Shown: piece by piece, positions 38,945 through 48,640 of the stretch | Layout of the letters: each line of letters begins with the position of its first letter | Numbering within the stretch: the first letter of the stretch is position 1 | Source: Draconibacterium halophilum | GTDB lineage: Bacteria; Bacteroidota; Bacteroidia; Bacteroidales; Prolixibacteraceae | Direction of reading: 5' to 3' | Assembly (NCBI RefSeq): GCF_010448835.1 | Contig: NZ_CP048409.1 | Location: 558,001 to 622,000, forward strand | Length of the DNA: 64,000 nt | Notes under the pieces: model-generated | Seen by the model: the letters and a program-made list of their open reading frames with translations, nothing else | What the model was told of the DNA's origin: nothing | The model's database searches: none | Position numbers and translations under genes: made by a program

Positions 38945-39032
38945 TTTTCTATTTTTTTAGTTTGTTATTACTTTTTATTTGAATGATTAGGGTGCTGATT
39001 TTATCACAACTTAATTGGGTAAGTTCGTCGGT

Positions 39033-39914
39033 TTATACCCACTCTTCGCTTAATACATCGCCCTTAATTCCGATCACAACTTCTTTAACGGGTACCTTTC
39101 GCGATGCCATTTGGGTGGCCATTTTTACCATTTGCGATAATCCTCCGCAACAGGGAACTTCCATAATTACTACGGTTATTGTGTTTACTTTCGATTCGTC
39201 AATTAGTTTTATCATTTTTTGTACGTAGATGTCTGTTCCCTGGTCGAGTTTTGGGCAGGCAATTACCATTTTGCGTCCTTTAATAAAGTCGTTATGGAAA
39301 TTACCATAAGCAAAACCTGCACAGTCGGCAGCTACCAATAAATCGGCGCCCTGGAAATAGCTTGCCGCCGGATTAATCAAGTGCATTTGCACCGGCCACT
39401 GTGAAAGTTCCGATGGGGCAGCAGAAGCAGGAGCGGCCATTTTTAAACCACCCGCATCAAAAGCCATTGGTGCCGAGCCCGGACATCCGCCTGTGGAACA
39501 ACCACCGCCAGCTGCATTTTCTTCTTTCGCTCCGTGGAGTAGTTCGTGCACTTCGCTGATTTCAAAAGGCATGTTCTCACGATTGGCTTTTATAAATCCT
39601 AATGCCTGTTGCAAATAATCGGTTTCATTATGATCCTGCAAATGTTTTAAGTGCGCAAACATCGTGGCTTTTCCTTGTTTTACCATTTGCGAAATGGTTG
39701 CAATTTCGTCGTAAGCATCGGCTTCGCGCTTTTCAATGGTAATTGCACCTTCCGGGCAATGACCAATGCAGGCGCCCAGTCCGTCGCACATTAATTCGCT
39801 TATCAGTCGTGCTTTTCCATCAATTATCTGGAGAGCTCCTTCGTGACAATTTGGAACACAAACTCCGCATCCGTTGCATAAATCATCATCTATTTTAATT
39901 ATCTCTCGTATCAT
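39033..39914 (-). CDS. 4Fe-4S ferredoxin-like protein, partner of Hcp
   Basis: A 293-residue protein. The first cluster site is C13-x2-C16-x2-C19-x3-C23 (CNGCGVCVPNCHEGAL). The second reads C43-DGLGA-C49-IGH-C53-P with the second Cys replaced by Leu, which is usual for this family. A C-terminal domain has further cysteines (GGGCSTGGCPGSAP, VAADCAGFAYG, VPCCGGLSQM). Proteins of this type sit beside hcp in anaerobes and probably supply electrons. It is the first gene of the minus-strand pair; a promoter and palindrome are immediately upstream. Confidence 0.88.
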   Translation of the reverse strand: MIREIIKIDDDLCNGCGVCVPNCHEGALQIIDGKARLISELMCDGLGACIGHCPEGAITIEKREADAYDEIATISQMVKQGKATMFAHLKHLQDHNETDYLQQALGFIKANRENMPFEISEVHELLHGAKEENAAGGGCSTGGCPGSAPMAFDAGGLKMAAPASAAPSELSQWPVQMHLINPAASYFQGADLLVAADCAGFAYGNFHNDFIKGRKMVIACPKLDQGTDIYVQKMIKLIDESKVNTITVVIMEVPCCGGLSQMVKMATQMASRKVPVKEVVIGIKGDVLSEEWV

Positions 39915-39945
39915 ATTTCTTGTTCTTTTCTTTAAGTTTACGCAA

Positions 39946-39972
39946 CAAAAATAGGGTGCCGGTGTTAGGCAA
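39946..39972 (-). promoter_or_regulatory. Promoter of the ferredoxin-hcp operon
   Basis: On the minus strand TTTTG (ending at 39970) is followed after 16 bases by TATTTTTG (39953 to 39946), a good TAnnTTTG match. The transcript would start near 39940, giving a leader of about 25 bases before the ferredoxin ATG. Confidence 0.55.
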
Positions 39973-39974
39973 AA

Positions 39975-39990
39975 TGTATCAATTGTTACA
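39975..39990. promoter_or_regulatory. Candidate Crp/Fnr-type operator palindrome
   Basis: TGTATCAATTGTTACA is a 16-bp inverted repeat with only one non-complementary pair (positions 5 and 12). Its centre lies about 41-43 bases before the predicted ferredoxin-hcp transcription start, the classic class II activator position. It ends two bases before the regulator's own ATG, so it could also autorepress. The regulator encoded next to it is the obvious candidate ligand. Confidence 0.6.
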
Positions 39991-39992
39991 AA

Positions 39993-40670
39993 ATGATAGA
40001 TTATTCAGTTCTTGTTAAAAGTCCGTTGTTTCATGGTATTCCTGATGAGGAGTGCCGGGCGTTATTCTCAAAAATCCATTACCAGGTACGCAAGTTCGGG
40101 AAAGATGAGATTGTTGTGCAGGGAGGAGAGGAAGTGGCCAATTTGTTTATTGTGCTTTCCGGAAGTGTTAGGGGCGAGATGATTGATTACTCGGGGAAAA
40201 CGGTAAAAATAGAGGACATTGAAGCACCACGTCCACTGGCAGCTGCTTTTTTGTTCGGAAAAGAAAATAAATTCCCGGTAACAGTAACTGCTAATAAAAA
40301 GGTTGAGTTGCTGGCTATTCCGGTTGTTGAGTTCCTGAAATTATTGCAACTAAATACCCGTTTGTTGCGCAATTATTTGAACAGCATTTCAACACGGGCT
40401 CAATTTCTATCGCAGAAATTACATTTTCTGAGTTTTAAAACGATTAAGGAAAAAGTTGCCCATTTTTTGCTTCAGCAGGCGGGCGATTTATATCATTCGT
40501 TTGAGCTAAAAAATACACAACAACAACTGGCCGAAATGTTTGGTGTAACCCGGCCATCGTTGGCGCGTGTACTTGGCGACATGCAAAACGAGAATCTCAT
40601 AAAAATTGAAAAGAAAACCGTTACATTGCTCGATAAGCAGGGTTTAAATAAAATATTGAAGAATGAATAA
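39993..40670 (+). CDS. Crp/Fnr-family transcriptional regulator (HcpR-like)
   Basis: A 225-residue protein: a cyclic-nucleotide-binding-like beta barrel (about 15-125, with LSGSVRGEMIDY), a dimerisation helix, and a C-terminal winged helix (about 150-220) with TQQQLAEMFGVTRPSLARVL as the recognition helix region. No N-terminal cysteine cluster is present, so it is not a canonical Fnr oxygen sensor; HcpR-type proteins sense nitrosative stress in related bacteria. It is divergent from ferredoxin-hcp with a palindrome in the 78-base gap, so it probably controls them. pgeF overlaps its 3' end by eight bases. Confidence 0.9.
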   Translation: MIDYSVLVKSPLFHGIPDEECRALFSKIHYQVRKFGKDEIVVQGGEEVANLFIVLSGSVRGEMIDYSGKTVKIEDIEAPRPLAAAFLFGKENKFPVTVTANKKVELLAIPVVEFLKLLQLNTRLLRNYLNSISTRAQFLSQKLHFLSFKTIKEKVAHFLLQQAGDLYHSFELKNTQQQLAEMFGVTRPSLARVLGDMQNENLIKIEKKTVTLLDKQGLNKILKNE

Positions 40671-41403
40671 AACGCCGGATTTGATCCGCTACAATATATT
40701 TCAACCGTTTACTCAACTATTTGCATTTACCACGACAAAAAACACATTGCCGATAGAACGGGTGCGCTACAGTAATGTTCCTGAAAATAAAGGAAAGCTG
40801 GCTGAGGCACTGGAGCTGGAAGCCGTACAAATGGTTTATCCCAATCAAACGCACAGCAGCTGTGTAGCCGATATTCAGGAGGTTCCCGATTCCGTTATTT
40901 CAGAAACCGATGCGCTGGTTACCAATCAAGCTGGACTGTGTTTGTGTGTGCAAACGGCTGATTGTGTTCCGGTGTTACTTTACGATCCGGAGGCAAAAGT
41001 TATTGCAGCCATTCATGCCGGATGGCGCGGTACTATTGGCGGAATCATTGAAAAGGCAGTGAGTAAAATGGCACGTAACTACGGCGTTTCAGTTGAAAAT
41101 ATAGTGGCTGCAATTGGGCCGTCAATAAGCCCCGAAATATACGAAGTGGGCGATGAGGTGGTAGCTGCTGCCCGAAAATCGATTCCCAACGTTGATTCAA
41201 CGTTGTACAAAAACGGTAACGGCAAATTTCATTTTAACCTTTGGGAGGCTAACCGGCAGTTGCTGCTAAAACACGGGGTGCCGGCACAAAATATCGAGGT
41301 GTTGGGAGCGTGCTCGTTTTCCGAGGCAGAAAAGTATTACTCGGCTCGCCGCGAAGGAGTGGATACCGGGCGCATGGTATCGGGAATTATGCTGAAATCT
41401 TAA
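40663..41403 (+). CDS. pgeF: Peptidoglycan editing factor PgeF (multicopper-oxidase-fold, YfiH)
   Basis: A 246-residue protein of the YfiH/DUF152 family. The metal-site residues are His in YPNQTHSS, Cys in CVQTADCVPVLLYD and His in AAIHAGWRGT, with IGPSISPEIYEVGDEV and a C-terminal YSARREGVDTGRM. In E. coli PgeF removes misincorporated residues such as L-Ser from peptidoglycan precursors; other members act as purine nucleoside phosphorylases. The start overlaps the Crp/Fnr gene by eight bases, so translation is probably coupled. Confidence 0.92.
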   Translation: MNKTPDLIRYNIFQPFTQLFAFTTTKNTLPIERVRYSNVPENKGKLAEALELEAVQMVYPNQTHSSCVADIQEVPDSVISETDALVTNQAGLCLCVQTADCVPVLLYDPEAKVIAAIHAGWRGTIGGIIEKAVSKMARNYGVSVENIVAAIGPSISPEIYEVGDEVVAAARKSIPNVDSTLYKNGNGKFHFNLWEANRQLLLKHGVPAQNIEVLGACSFSEAEKYYSARREGVDTGRMVSGIMLKS

Positions 41404-41506
41404 TAAGGTTTAAATTGCCCTCCAACTCTCTGAGTTTTCATCAAAAGCCTTATCTTCGCAACTATTAAAAATTTCGAACTTTTACGCTTTCAGAAATCAC
41501 TTGAAA

Positions 41507-44500
41507 ATGAAGCAATATAGATTGTTTAATATCGTATTTGGCTGGCTTAGTTTTTTAATTGCAGCCATTGTTTATTTAATGACCATTGAACCCACTGTAA
41601 GTTTCTGGGATTGTGGCGAATTTATTACAACAGCTTTTAAATTTGAAGTCGGTCATCCACCGGGAGCACCGATTTTTATGATTGTTGGCCGCTTTTTTAC
41701 CTTGTTTGCCGAACCTGAAGGAGCAGCAAAAATGGTAAACGTTCTTTCTGCCTTGGCCAGTGCCGGAACCATTATGTTTCTGTTTTGGACCATTACTCAC
41801 TTGGCAAAAAAGCTGGTGGTAAAAGCTAAAGAAGCTACGCTGGGACAAACCATTTCGATTATTGCAGCAGGTTTTGTTGGAGCTTTGGCTTACACTTTTT
41901 CCGATACATTCTGGTTTTCCGCTGTTGAAGGCGAAGTTTACGCCAGTTCGTCGTTGTTAACCGCTGTGGTGTTTTGGGCCATTCTAAAATGGGAAAACGT
42001 AGCTGACGAACCTTATGCCAACCGCTGGCTGATATTTATTGCTTACGTAATTGGCTTGTCAATCGGTGTTCACTTGCTGAACCTGCTGGCCATTCCGGCT
42101 ATTGTCTTTGTGTATTATTTCAGAAAATATGAAGTCACCCGCAAAGGAATTATCTGGGCGCTGGTAGCTTCGGTAATCATTCTGGGCGCTATAATGTACG
42201 GCATCATTCCGGGATTTGTGCGAATCGCATCGTGGTTCGAATTGATGTTTGTAAACGGTTTTGGCTTGCCTTATCACTCAGGCGTTTTCTTTTATGTAGC
42301 GTTGGTTATTGCAGCCTTAGCCTTTGGAGTTTATTATACCCATAAAAAACATAAAGTGGTTTGGAATACGGTGTTGCTGGGTATTGTGGTAATTCTTATT
42401 GGTTACTCGTCCTTTGCAATAATAATTATTCGCTCGTCGGCACAGCCGCCAATGGATCAGAACAGTCCGAATAATATTTTTGCAGTGTTGGGCTACCTGA
42501 ATCGCGAGCAATACGGATCGCGCCCCTTGTTTAGCGGGCAATACTATAATTCGCCATACAAAGTGGGAGATCGGGTGTCGGAAGGAAGTCCGGTTTATTC
42601 GCAAATCGACGGGAAATACGTCATTACATATACGCGTTTTACTCCCAATTACGACGAAAAATTCACGACCGTTTTTCCACGTATGTGGAGCTCGATGGAT
42701 CCGCAGCATGCACAGGATTATCAGCAATGGGGACAGATAAAAGGTAGGCGAATACAGCATCGCAACGAGCGCGGAGAAACTGAAGTTATTGTGAAGCCTA
42801 CCATGGGAGAGAACCTGCGTTTTTTCTTTTCATACCAGGTAAACCATATGTACTGGCGTTACTTTATGTGGAACTTTGTAGGCCGTCAAAACGATATTCA
42901 GGGACACAGAGAGATATTGAATGGGAATTGGCTGAGCGGCATAAAATTTCTTGATGAAGCACGTTTAGGCGATCAGGATAATTTACCTACCAGTTTGAGC
43001 AATAATAAAGCCCGAAATACCTATTTCTTTCTGCCGTTAATTCTCGGAATTCTTGGAATTTTCTTCCAGTACAACCGCGGGAAAGAGGGCCGGAAAGGAC
43101 TTTGGGTGGTATTCCTGCTTTTTGTACTTACCGGTTTGGCAATTGTAATTTATCTGAATCAGTATCCGCACCAACCGCGCGAACGAGATTATGCTTATGC
43201 CGGTTCGTTCTATGCCTTTGCCATTTGGATTGGTCTGGGAGTGCTGGCCATTTCAGAGACATTGAAAAAATATATTCCTGAAACGATTGCCGGTGGAATT
43301 GCGGGGGTGGTAACACTGATTCTTGTTCCCGGAATTATGGCGGCTCAAAACTGGGACGATCACGATCGTTCGGGGCGATATACTGCCCGAGATTTTGGTG
43401 CAAATTACCTGAAAACCTGCGAGCCCAATTCGGTAATATTCACCAACGGCGATAACGATACTTTCCCGCTGTGGTATAACCAGGAGGTGGAAGGTGTTAG
43501 AACCGATGTTCGCGTGTGCAACCTTAGTTACCTGCAAACCGATTGGTACATTAATCAGATGCGCAGACAAGCTTACGATTCGGAACCGATTAAATATACA
43601 TTGAAGCCCGATCAATATCGTTTGGGAACCCGAGATGCCGTTTATTTACTAGATGATTCGCGTATAAAACGCGATTTCATTGGTTTGGAAGAAGCCGTTG
43701 ATTTTATTGCGAATGAAAATCCGGCTACCAAATTGCAACAGGCCGACAATGCTTCTTATCTCCCGAAAAAGAAGATTCACTTTAAGGTGGATAAAGAAGC
43801 GGTGATCAGAAATAAAGTGGTTGCTCCGGAAGATTACGACAAAATTGTTGACGAGATTGTGATCGATCTATCAGGAAAAAGTATGTTGTCGAAAGATGAG
43901 ATGATGATTCTGGATATGCTGGCAACCAACAACTGGGAACGTCCTATATACTGGTCGATTACTGTTGGGCGCAGCAAATACATGAACCTCAGCGATTATT
44001 TCCAGGTTGAAGGTTTTGCATTCCGTTTGGTGCCTATAAAAACCACGAGTAATCCACAGCAATTGAAGTTTGGCCGGGTGAATACAACTATAATGTACAA
44101 CAACCTGATGAACGATTTTAATTGGGGAAATATGAATGATCCGGATGTTTACCTCGATGAAACCAATAGGCGCATGATGACTAATATTCGCAACAGTTTT
44201 AACCGCCTGGCATCGGCATTGGTTGAAGAAGGGAAGCACGATTCGGCCATAGCTGTTATTGACCGATGCAACGAGTTGATACCGAATAGTATTGTGCCTT
44301 ACGAATATTTTGCACTGGAATTGGCCGACAGTTATGTTAAAGCTGGTGCTAACGACAAAGGGCTTGAAATGGTTGAAACAGCTTATAACGTATTTAACGA
44401 CGAACTGAATTATTATTTCGCGTTACAACCAAGATTTATGGCCGGTCTTGGCGAAGAGATTCAGCGAAAGCTGTTTTATTTACAAAAAATGCAACGCTCG

Positions 44501-44584
44501 GCTCAAAATGCGGGAAATAGCGAATTAGCTGAACAAATTGGCGGAAGCCTGCAAAGCTATTTCGAACGATTTAGCAACATGTAA
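41507..44584 (+). CDS. DUF2723 membrane protein (GT117-like glycosyltransferase)
   Basis: A protein of 1025 residues. The N-terminal DUF2723 domain has roughly 10-12 membrane segments (residues 8-560). It opens with YLMTIEPTVSFWDCGEFI and HPPGAPIFM, where the acidic D-C-G-E resembles the catalytic loop of protein O-mannosyltransferases. A second hydrophobic block surrounds LNQYPHQPRERDYAYAG, and a long soluble C-terminal part ends in TPR-like helices. Members are proposed to transfer sugars to secreted proteins in Bacteroidota (inference from fold). ATG 41507 is preferred over the TTG at 41501. Confidence 0.88.
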   Translation: MKQYRLFNIVFGWLSFLIAAIVYLMTIEPTVSFWDCGEFITTAFKFEVGHPPGAPIFMIVGRFFTLFAEPEGAAKMVNVLSALASAGTIMFLFWTITHLAKKLVVKAKEATLGQTISIIAAGFVGALAYTFSDTFWFSAVEGEVYASSSLLTAVVFWAILKWENVADEPYANRWLIFIAYVIGLSIGVHLLNLLAIPAIVFVYYFRKYEVTRKGIIWALVASVIILGAIMYGIIPGFVRIASWFELMFVNGFGLPYHSGVFFYVALVIAALAFGVYYTHKKHKVVWNTVLLGIVVILIGYSSFAIIIIRSSAQPPMDQNSPNNIFAVLGYLNREQYGSRPLFSGQYYNSPYKVGDRVSEGSPVYSQIDGKYVITYTRFTPNYDEKFTTVFPRMWSSMDPQHAQDYQQWGQIKGRRIQHRNERGETEVIVKPTMGENLRFFFSYQVNHMYWRYFMWNFVGRQNDIQGHREILNGNWLSGIKFLDEARLGDQDNLPTSLSNNKARNTYFFLPLILGILGIFFQYNRGKEGRKGLWVVFLLFVLTGLAIVIYLNQYPHQPRERDYAYAGSFYAFAIWIGLGVLAISETLKKYIPETIAGGIAGVVTLILVPGIMAAQNWDDHDRSGRYTARDFGANYLKTCEPNSVIFTNGDNDTFPLWYNQEVEGVRTDVRVCNLSYLQTDWYINQMRRQAYDSEPIKYTLKPDQYRLGTRDAVYLLDDSRIKRDFIGLEEAVDFIANENPATKLQQADNASYLPKKKIHFKVDKEAVIRNKVVAPEDYDKIVDEIVIDLSGKSMLSKDEMMILDMLATNNWERPIYWSITVGRSKYMNLSDYFQVEGFAFRLVPIKTTSNPQQLKFGRVNTTIMYNNLMNDFNWGNMNDPDVYLDETNRRMMTNIRNSFNRLASALVEEGKHDSAIAVIDRCNELIPNSIVPYEYFALELADSYVKAGANDKGLEMVETAYNVFNDELNYYFALQPRFMAGLGEEIQRKLFYLQKMQRSAQNAGNSELAEQIGGSLQSYFERFSNM

Positions 44585-44611
44585 TAGTAAAAAATTAAAA
44601 GCAGTATACTG

Positions 44612-45880
44612 ATGAACATTTTAATTGTAGGTGCAGGAGGAAGAGAGCACGCTTTGGGATGGAAAATTAAACAAAGCGAAAAAATAGATAATTTGTTTTT
44701 TGCACCGGGGAATGCCGGTACATCCGAATTGGGTACCAACCTTGATGCAGGTGTTTCTGATTTTCAGAAAATAAAAACACTGGTGCTCGAAAACAACATC
44801 GATCTGATGCTTGTGGGGCCGGAAGTGCCTTTGGTAGAAGGACTTCATGATTTCTTTGCTGCCGATCCGGAATTGGCTTCAGTTAAAGTTGTTGGTCCGA
44901 AAAAAGCCGGTGCCGAGCTGGAAGGAAGCAAGGATTTTGCCAAAGCTTTTATGGCTCGCCACAATATTCCTACAGCCAAATATTTTACGGTAACTACTGA
45001 TAACCTTGAAAAAGGAATTGAGTTTTTGACAACCATGAAAGCGCCCTACGTACTGAAAGCCGATGGATTGGCCGCCGGAAAAGGGGTGTTGATCATCGAC
45101 TCGCTGGAAGAGGCGCAAAACTCCTTGAAAGAAATGCTCGATGGGCAATTTGGAGAAGCCAGCAGTAAAGTGGTTATCGAAGAGTTTTTGAGTGGCGTGG
45201 AAGTTTCGGTATTTGTTCTTACTGATGGGAAAGACTATAAAATTCTTCCCGAAGCCAAAGATTATAAACGAATTGGAGAAGCAGATACCGGCCTGAACAC
45301 AGGCGGAATGGGAGCTATTACTCCCGTACCGTTTGCCGATGCTGTATTTATGGAAAAGGTTGAAAAACAGATCATCGCACCAACGGTTTCAGGTTTGGCA
45401 AAAGATGGAATTGACTACTGTGGATTTATCTTCTTAGGGCTAATTAATGTAAACAACGAACCCTATGTAATTGAATACAACGTTCGTATGGGCGATCCGG
45501 AAACCGAAGCTGTAATGTTACGCGTAAAATCTGATTTTGTTGATCTGCTTGACGGAGCTGCCAGTGGAACCCTTGGAGAAAAAGAGATTGAATTCGACGA
45601 TCGTGCAGCAGTAACTGTAATGTTGGTTTCGGGTGGATATCCGGGAAGTTACGAAAAAGGAAAAGTGATTACCGGCACCGAAAAAGTAACTGATAGCATT
45701 GTTTTCCATGCAGGAACAAAACAAGCTGGCGAAGATGTGGTTACTGCCGGAGGTCGTGTGATTTCCGTAAGTTCGTACGGTAAGGATATGAAAGATGCCT
45801 TGGCTACGTCATTTAAAAATGCTGCTAAAATCGATTTCGAAGGAAAATATTACCGGAAAGATCTGGGATTCGATCTGTAA
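44612..45880 (+). CDS. purD: Phosphoribosylamine-glycine ligase
   Basis: A 422-residue protein with the GARS order: N-terminal domain (MNILIVGAGGREHALGWKI), ATP-grasp domain (KADGLAAGKGVLI, EEFLSGVEVSVF, NTGGMGAITPVP, EYNVRMGDPETE) and C-terminal domain (VMLVSGGYPGSYEKG). It makes glycinamide ribonucleotide, step two of purine synthesis, in the cytoplasm. It follows the DUF2723 gene by 27 bases. No other purine gene is near. Confidence 0.96.
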   Translation: MNILIVGAGGREHALGWKIKQSEKIDNLFFAPGNAGTSELGTNLDAGVSDFQKIKTLVLENNIDLMLVGPEVPLVEGLHDFFAADPELASVKVVGPKKAGAELEGSKDFAKAFMARHNIPTAKYFTVTTDNLEKGIEFLTTMKAPYVLKADGLAAGKGVLIIDSLEEAQNSLKEMLDGQFGEASSKVVIEEFLSGVEVSVFVLTDGKDYKILPEAKDYKRIGEADTGLNTGGMGAITPVPFADAVFMEKVEKQIIAPTVSGLAKDGIDYCGFIFLGLINVNNEPYVIEYNVRMGDPETEAVMLRVKSDFVDLLDGAASGTLGEKEIEFDDRAAVTVMLVSGGYPGSYEKGKVITGTEKVTDSIVFHAGTKQAGEDVVTAGGRVISVSSYGKDMKDALATSFKNAAKIDFEGKYYRKDLGFDL

Positions 45881-45963
45881 TCGGAAACCAATAAATAGTA
45901 GTTTTGGTGAGAGGATCAAAGACCTGACCCTGAAAACCCTGAATAGTTGAGAAGCAAAATGGC

Positions 45964-46965
45964 ATGATATTAAAAAAGTTGAAGTCGAACAGTTCTGTAA
46001 GTTTATTCCTGGTGCCTTTGGTAACAATAGCATTTTGGATAAAGAGCTTGCAGCATCCGTTTGCCTACGACTATTTCACGGGCGAACCTCAAAACATACT
46101 TTATTATTTCATTTATCGGCTGGTTGATGGCAAGCCTCTGGTACAGGTTGTTATCGGAATTGTGATGACCATTTTACTGGCTTACCTGATGCAGCTGGTA
46201 AACGACCGCTACATGTTTATTCGTATTAAAAGTAAACTGCCCGCTTTATTGTTTGTTATTATTGTTGGTGGTTTTGTTCCCATGCACACATTACATCCGG
46301 TGTATTTTGGTGCTTTTTTTATGCTAATTGCAATTTACCGGCTGTTTGCCATTTTTGAAACGAAAAAAGCGTATTCTTCCACATTCGATGTTGGATTTTT
46401 ATTGGGTGTAGGAGCACTTTTCTATTTAAACCTGGTGGTGTTATTGCCTGCTTTTATTGTTGGTATTGCTTTACTTGGTCGCGAAACCGGCTGGCGTGAA
46501 TTTATTACGCTACTCGTTGGTTTTCTGCTTCCATTTGTTTTTGCTACGGCCCATGCAATTTTGGCCGATCACCTTATCGGAAGCCTCAGTATTTTGAATG
46601 AAAATATCTTCACATCCGTAAATCATTTTCGTTCAAATATTCCTTTACAGGTTTACCTGGTTACACTAATTTTATTTACGATTACCGGAAGTATAGGTAT
46701 GTTTGGGCAATACGATTCTAAAAAGATCAGCTCGCGAAAATACTTCATTGTGTTTTTCTGGATCTTTATTTTCTCGTTGGTAGGTTTTACTTTTATTCCG
46801 GTAACCTCGCAAGAAATGTTGGTTATTACTGCAATCCCCGTAACTTACCTCATTGCTAATCTCTTTGTATTTATGAAAAGCCGCTTTTGGAGCGAGTTGC
46901 TTTTTATTTTGTTAGTGCTTATTGTCGTTTCAATGCAGTTTTCATTCGATTTTTTCAATGGATAA
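45964..46965 (+). CDS. DUF6427-family membrane protein
   Basis: A 333-residue, highly hydrophobic protein with about ten predicted membrane segments and no large soluble domain. It opens MILKKLKSNSSVSLFLVPL, which resembles the Bacteroidota DUF6427 family. The stop codon overlaps the start of the carbamoyltransferase gene (ATGGATAA), so the two are translationally coupled. The function is unknown; the constant pairing with a carbamoyltransferase-like gene may be a clue. Confidence 0.8.
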   Translation: MILKKLKSNSSVSLFLVPLVTIAFWIKSLQHPFAYDYFTGEPQNILYYFIYRLVDGKPLVQVVIGIVMTILLAYLMQLVNDRYMFIRIKSKLPALLFVIIVGGFVPMHTLHPVYFGAFFMLIAIYRLFAIFETKKAYSSTFDVGFLLGVGALFYLNLVVLLPAFIVGIALLGRETGWREFITLLVGFLLPFVFATAHAILADHLIGSLSILNENIFTSVNHFRSNIPLQVYLVTLILFTITGSIGMFGQYDSKKISSRKYFIVFFWIFIFSLVGFTFIPVTSQEMLVITAIPVTYLIANLFVFMKSRFWSELLFILLVLIVVSMQFSFDFFNG

Positions 46966-48607
46966 TAACAAGCCCACTTTGGCGATTTATGGTATTCAGG
47001 ATCGGTTTGATTATGAACACCCGTTTTATGTGCACGATCATAATATGGCGTTGATGCAAAACGGGAAAGTGGAGTGGTTTTTACAACAGGAACGGATTTC
47101 GCGCCGCAAACGAGATAATACGCTTCATATTCATCTTAAAACGGTTTTAAAAGAAAAAAAACTACTGGGTAGGGATTACGACCTGCTATTTGTTGATAAT
47201 GTGGTGGGCCGCACCTTTTTATTACAAAGTGGAGAGGTGCGTTTTGAAGCTCCACTCAATAAACAGTTGTCAATCGGGTTGGAAAAAGGAAAATGCTGGT
47301 GGTTTGGCGAGGAAAAAGAAGCCTGGGTGTTGAACCACGAGCTGGCGCATCTATTTTCATGCCTGCCTTTCTTTGGAAATTTTCGGGATAACAGTTTGCT
47401 GGTTCATTTTGATGGCGGCGCCAGTTTAAGCAATTTTTCAGCGGCAGTATATAAGAATAATCGTTTGGAGTGGCTGGAATACCACTGGGATTTAAAGCCG
47501 TATTCGACCTTGTTTAACGCGAATGCTTTGGTATTTGCTATTATCGGTGCCAGGCTGCCCGAGCAAAATGCTGTTCCCGGAAAATTTATGGGATTTTCAG
47601 GGCTTGGGAATTACCGACCCGAATTAGGTAAGTGGTTAAAAAGCAACAATTATTTTCAGGATATTTGGAGAAAAACCTCCGTGTTTTTCGAGCTTGCCAA
47701 AAAGGATTGGGGAGTAGATCTAAAATATTTTGATCAGAAAGATCCTTTTATTCAGGATGTAGCAGCGACCTTGCAGGAGCTTTTTACGCAGGAAATAGTA
47801 ACAAAACTACAAAAGTTGCAGGAAAAAACCAGTACTGAAAATTTGTACTATACCGGCGGATCGGCATTAAATATTGTAGCCAATACACGAATTGTAAATA
47901 GAGGAATGTTTCAGCAGGTTTTTATACCGCCGTGCACCGAAGATTCGGGGTTGGCACTGGGAGCAGCAGCTTTTGCTGAGTGGAAGAAACATGGAAAAGT
48001 AGAAGAGAACTCAGCTTATTTAAACAATTGGGGAATTGAAAATTACAAAACTGATTTTTCGGAGGAAACGATAAATAAAGTGGCCGATCAACTGGCAACG
48101 AAAAAGCTGGTTGGTGTATGTAATAATTTTGGCGAAGCAGGACCTCGCGCTTTAGGAAATCGCAGTATTTTAGCTTTTGCCGGATCAAAGGAACTGGCAA
48201 AAAAGTTGAGTAGGGAAAAGAAAAGCCGCGAATGGTATCGTCCGCTGGCACCGGTTGCTTTGGAAGAAAATGTAAAATACTTTACGGGGCAGTCAACTGT
48301 TCATCCTTTGTCGAAATTTATGTTACTTGATTTTGCCGTTCTTCCTGAGAAACAACAGGAAATAACCGGAGCGATTCATGTGGATGGAACGGCACGTTTT
48401 CAAACTATTTCAGATGAGGCAGATAATCCATTTTTGCTTGCATTACTAAAACGCCTGGATGAAAAATACGGTATAAAAGCGCTGATAAATACTTCGTTCA
48501 ACGCTGGTGGCGAACCCATCGTTCATACCGAAGAGGATGCATGGCAATCGGCACAAAAAATGCAGCTTGACGGAGTGGTTTTAAATGGAAAGTTTGTTCA
48601 GCTTTAA
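46958..48607 (+). CDS. Carbamoyltransferase (NodU/CmcH/TobZ family)
   Basis: A protein of 549 residues from the ATG at 46958; an upstream in-frame start at 46922 would lie inside the previous gene and is less likely. The N-terminal Kae1-like domain begins LAIYGIQDRFDYEHPF with HDHNMALMQNGKVEWFLQQE, and the ATP/iron-binding segment is LNHELAHLFS with LVHFDGGASL. The C-terminal domain has NNFGEAGPRALGNRSILAF and INTSFNAGGEPIV. The family moves a carbamoyl group from carbamoyl phosphate to a hydroxyl on sugars or antibiotics; the acceptor here is unknown. Confidence 0.9.
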   Translation: MDNNKPTLAIYGIQDRFDYEHPFYVHDHNMALMQNGKVEWFLQQERISRRKRDNTLHIHLKTVLKEKKLLGRDYDLLFVDNVVGRTFLLQSGEVRFEAPLNKQLSIGLEKGKCWWFGEEKEAWVLNHELAHLFSCLPFFGNFRDNSLLVHFDGGASLSNFSAAVYKNNRLEWLEYHWDLKPYSTLFNANALVFAIIGARLPEQNAVPGKFMGFSGLGNYRPELGKWLKSNNYFQDIWRKTSVFFELAKKDWGVDLKYFDQKDPFIQDVAATLQELFTQEIVTKLQKLQEKTSTENLYYTGGSALNIVANTRIVNRGMFQQVFIPPCTEDSGLALGAAAFAEWKKHGKVEENSAYLNNWGIENYKTDFSEETINKVADQLATKKLVGVCNNFGEAGPRALGNRSILAFAGSKELAKKLSREKKSREWYRPLAPVALEENVKYFTGQSTVHPLSKFMLLDFAVLPEKQQEITGAIHVDGTARFQTISDEADNPFLLALLKRLDEKYGIKALINTSFNAGGEPIVHTEEDAWQSAQKMQLDGVVLNGKFVQL

Positions 48608-48640
48608 CTATTTTTGCAGAAGTTTGTTAATAGAATTCAA

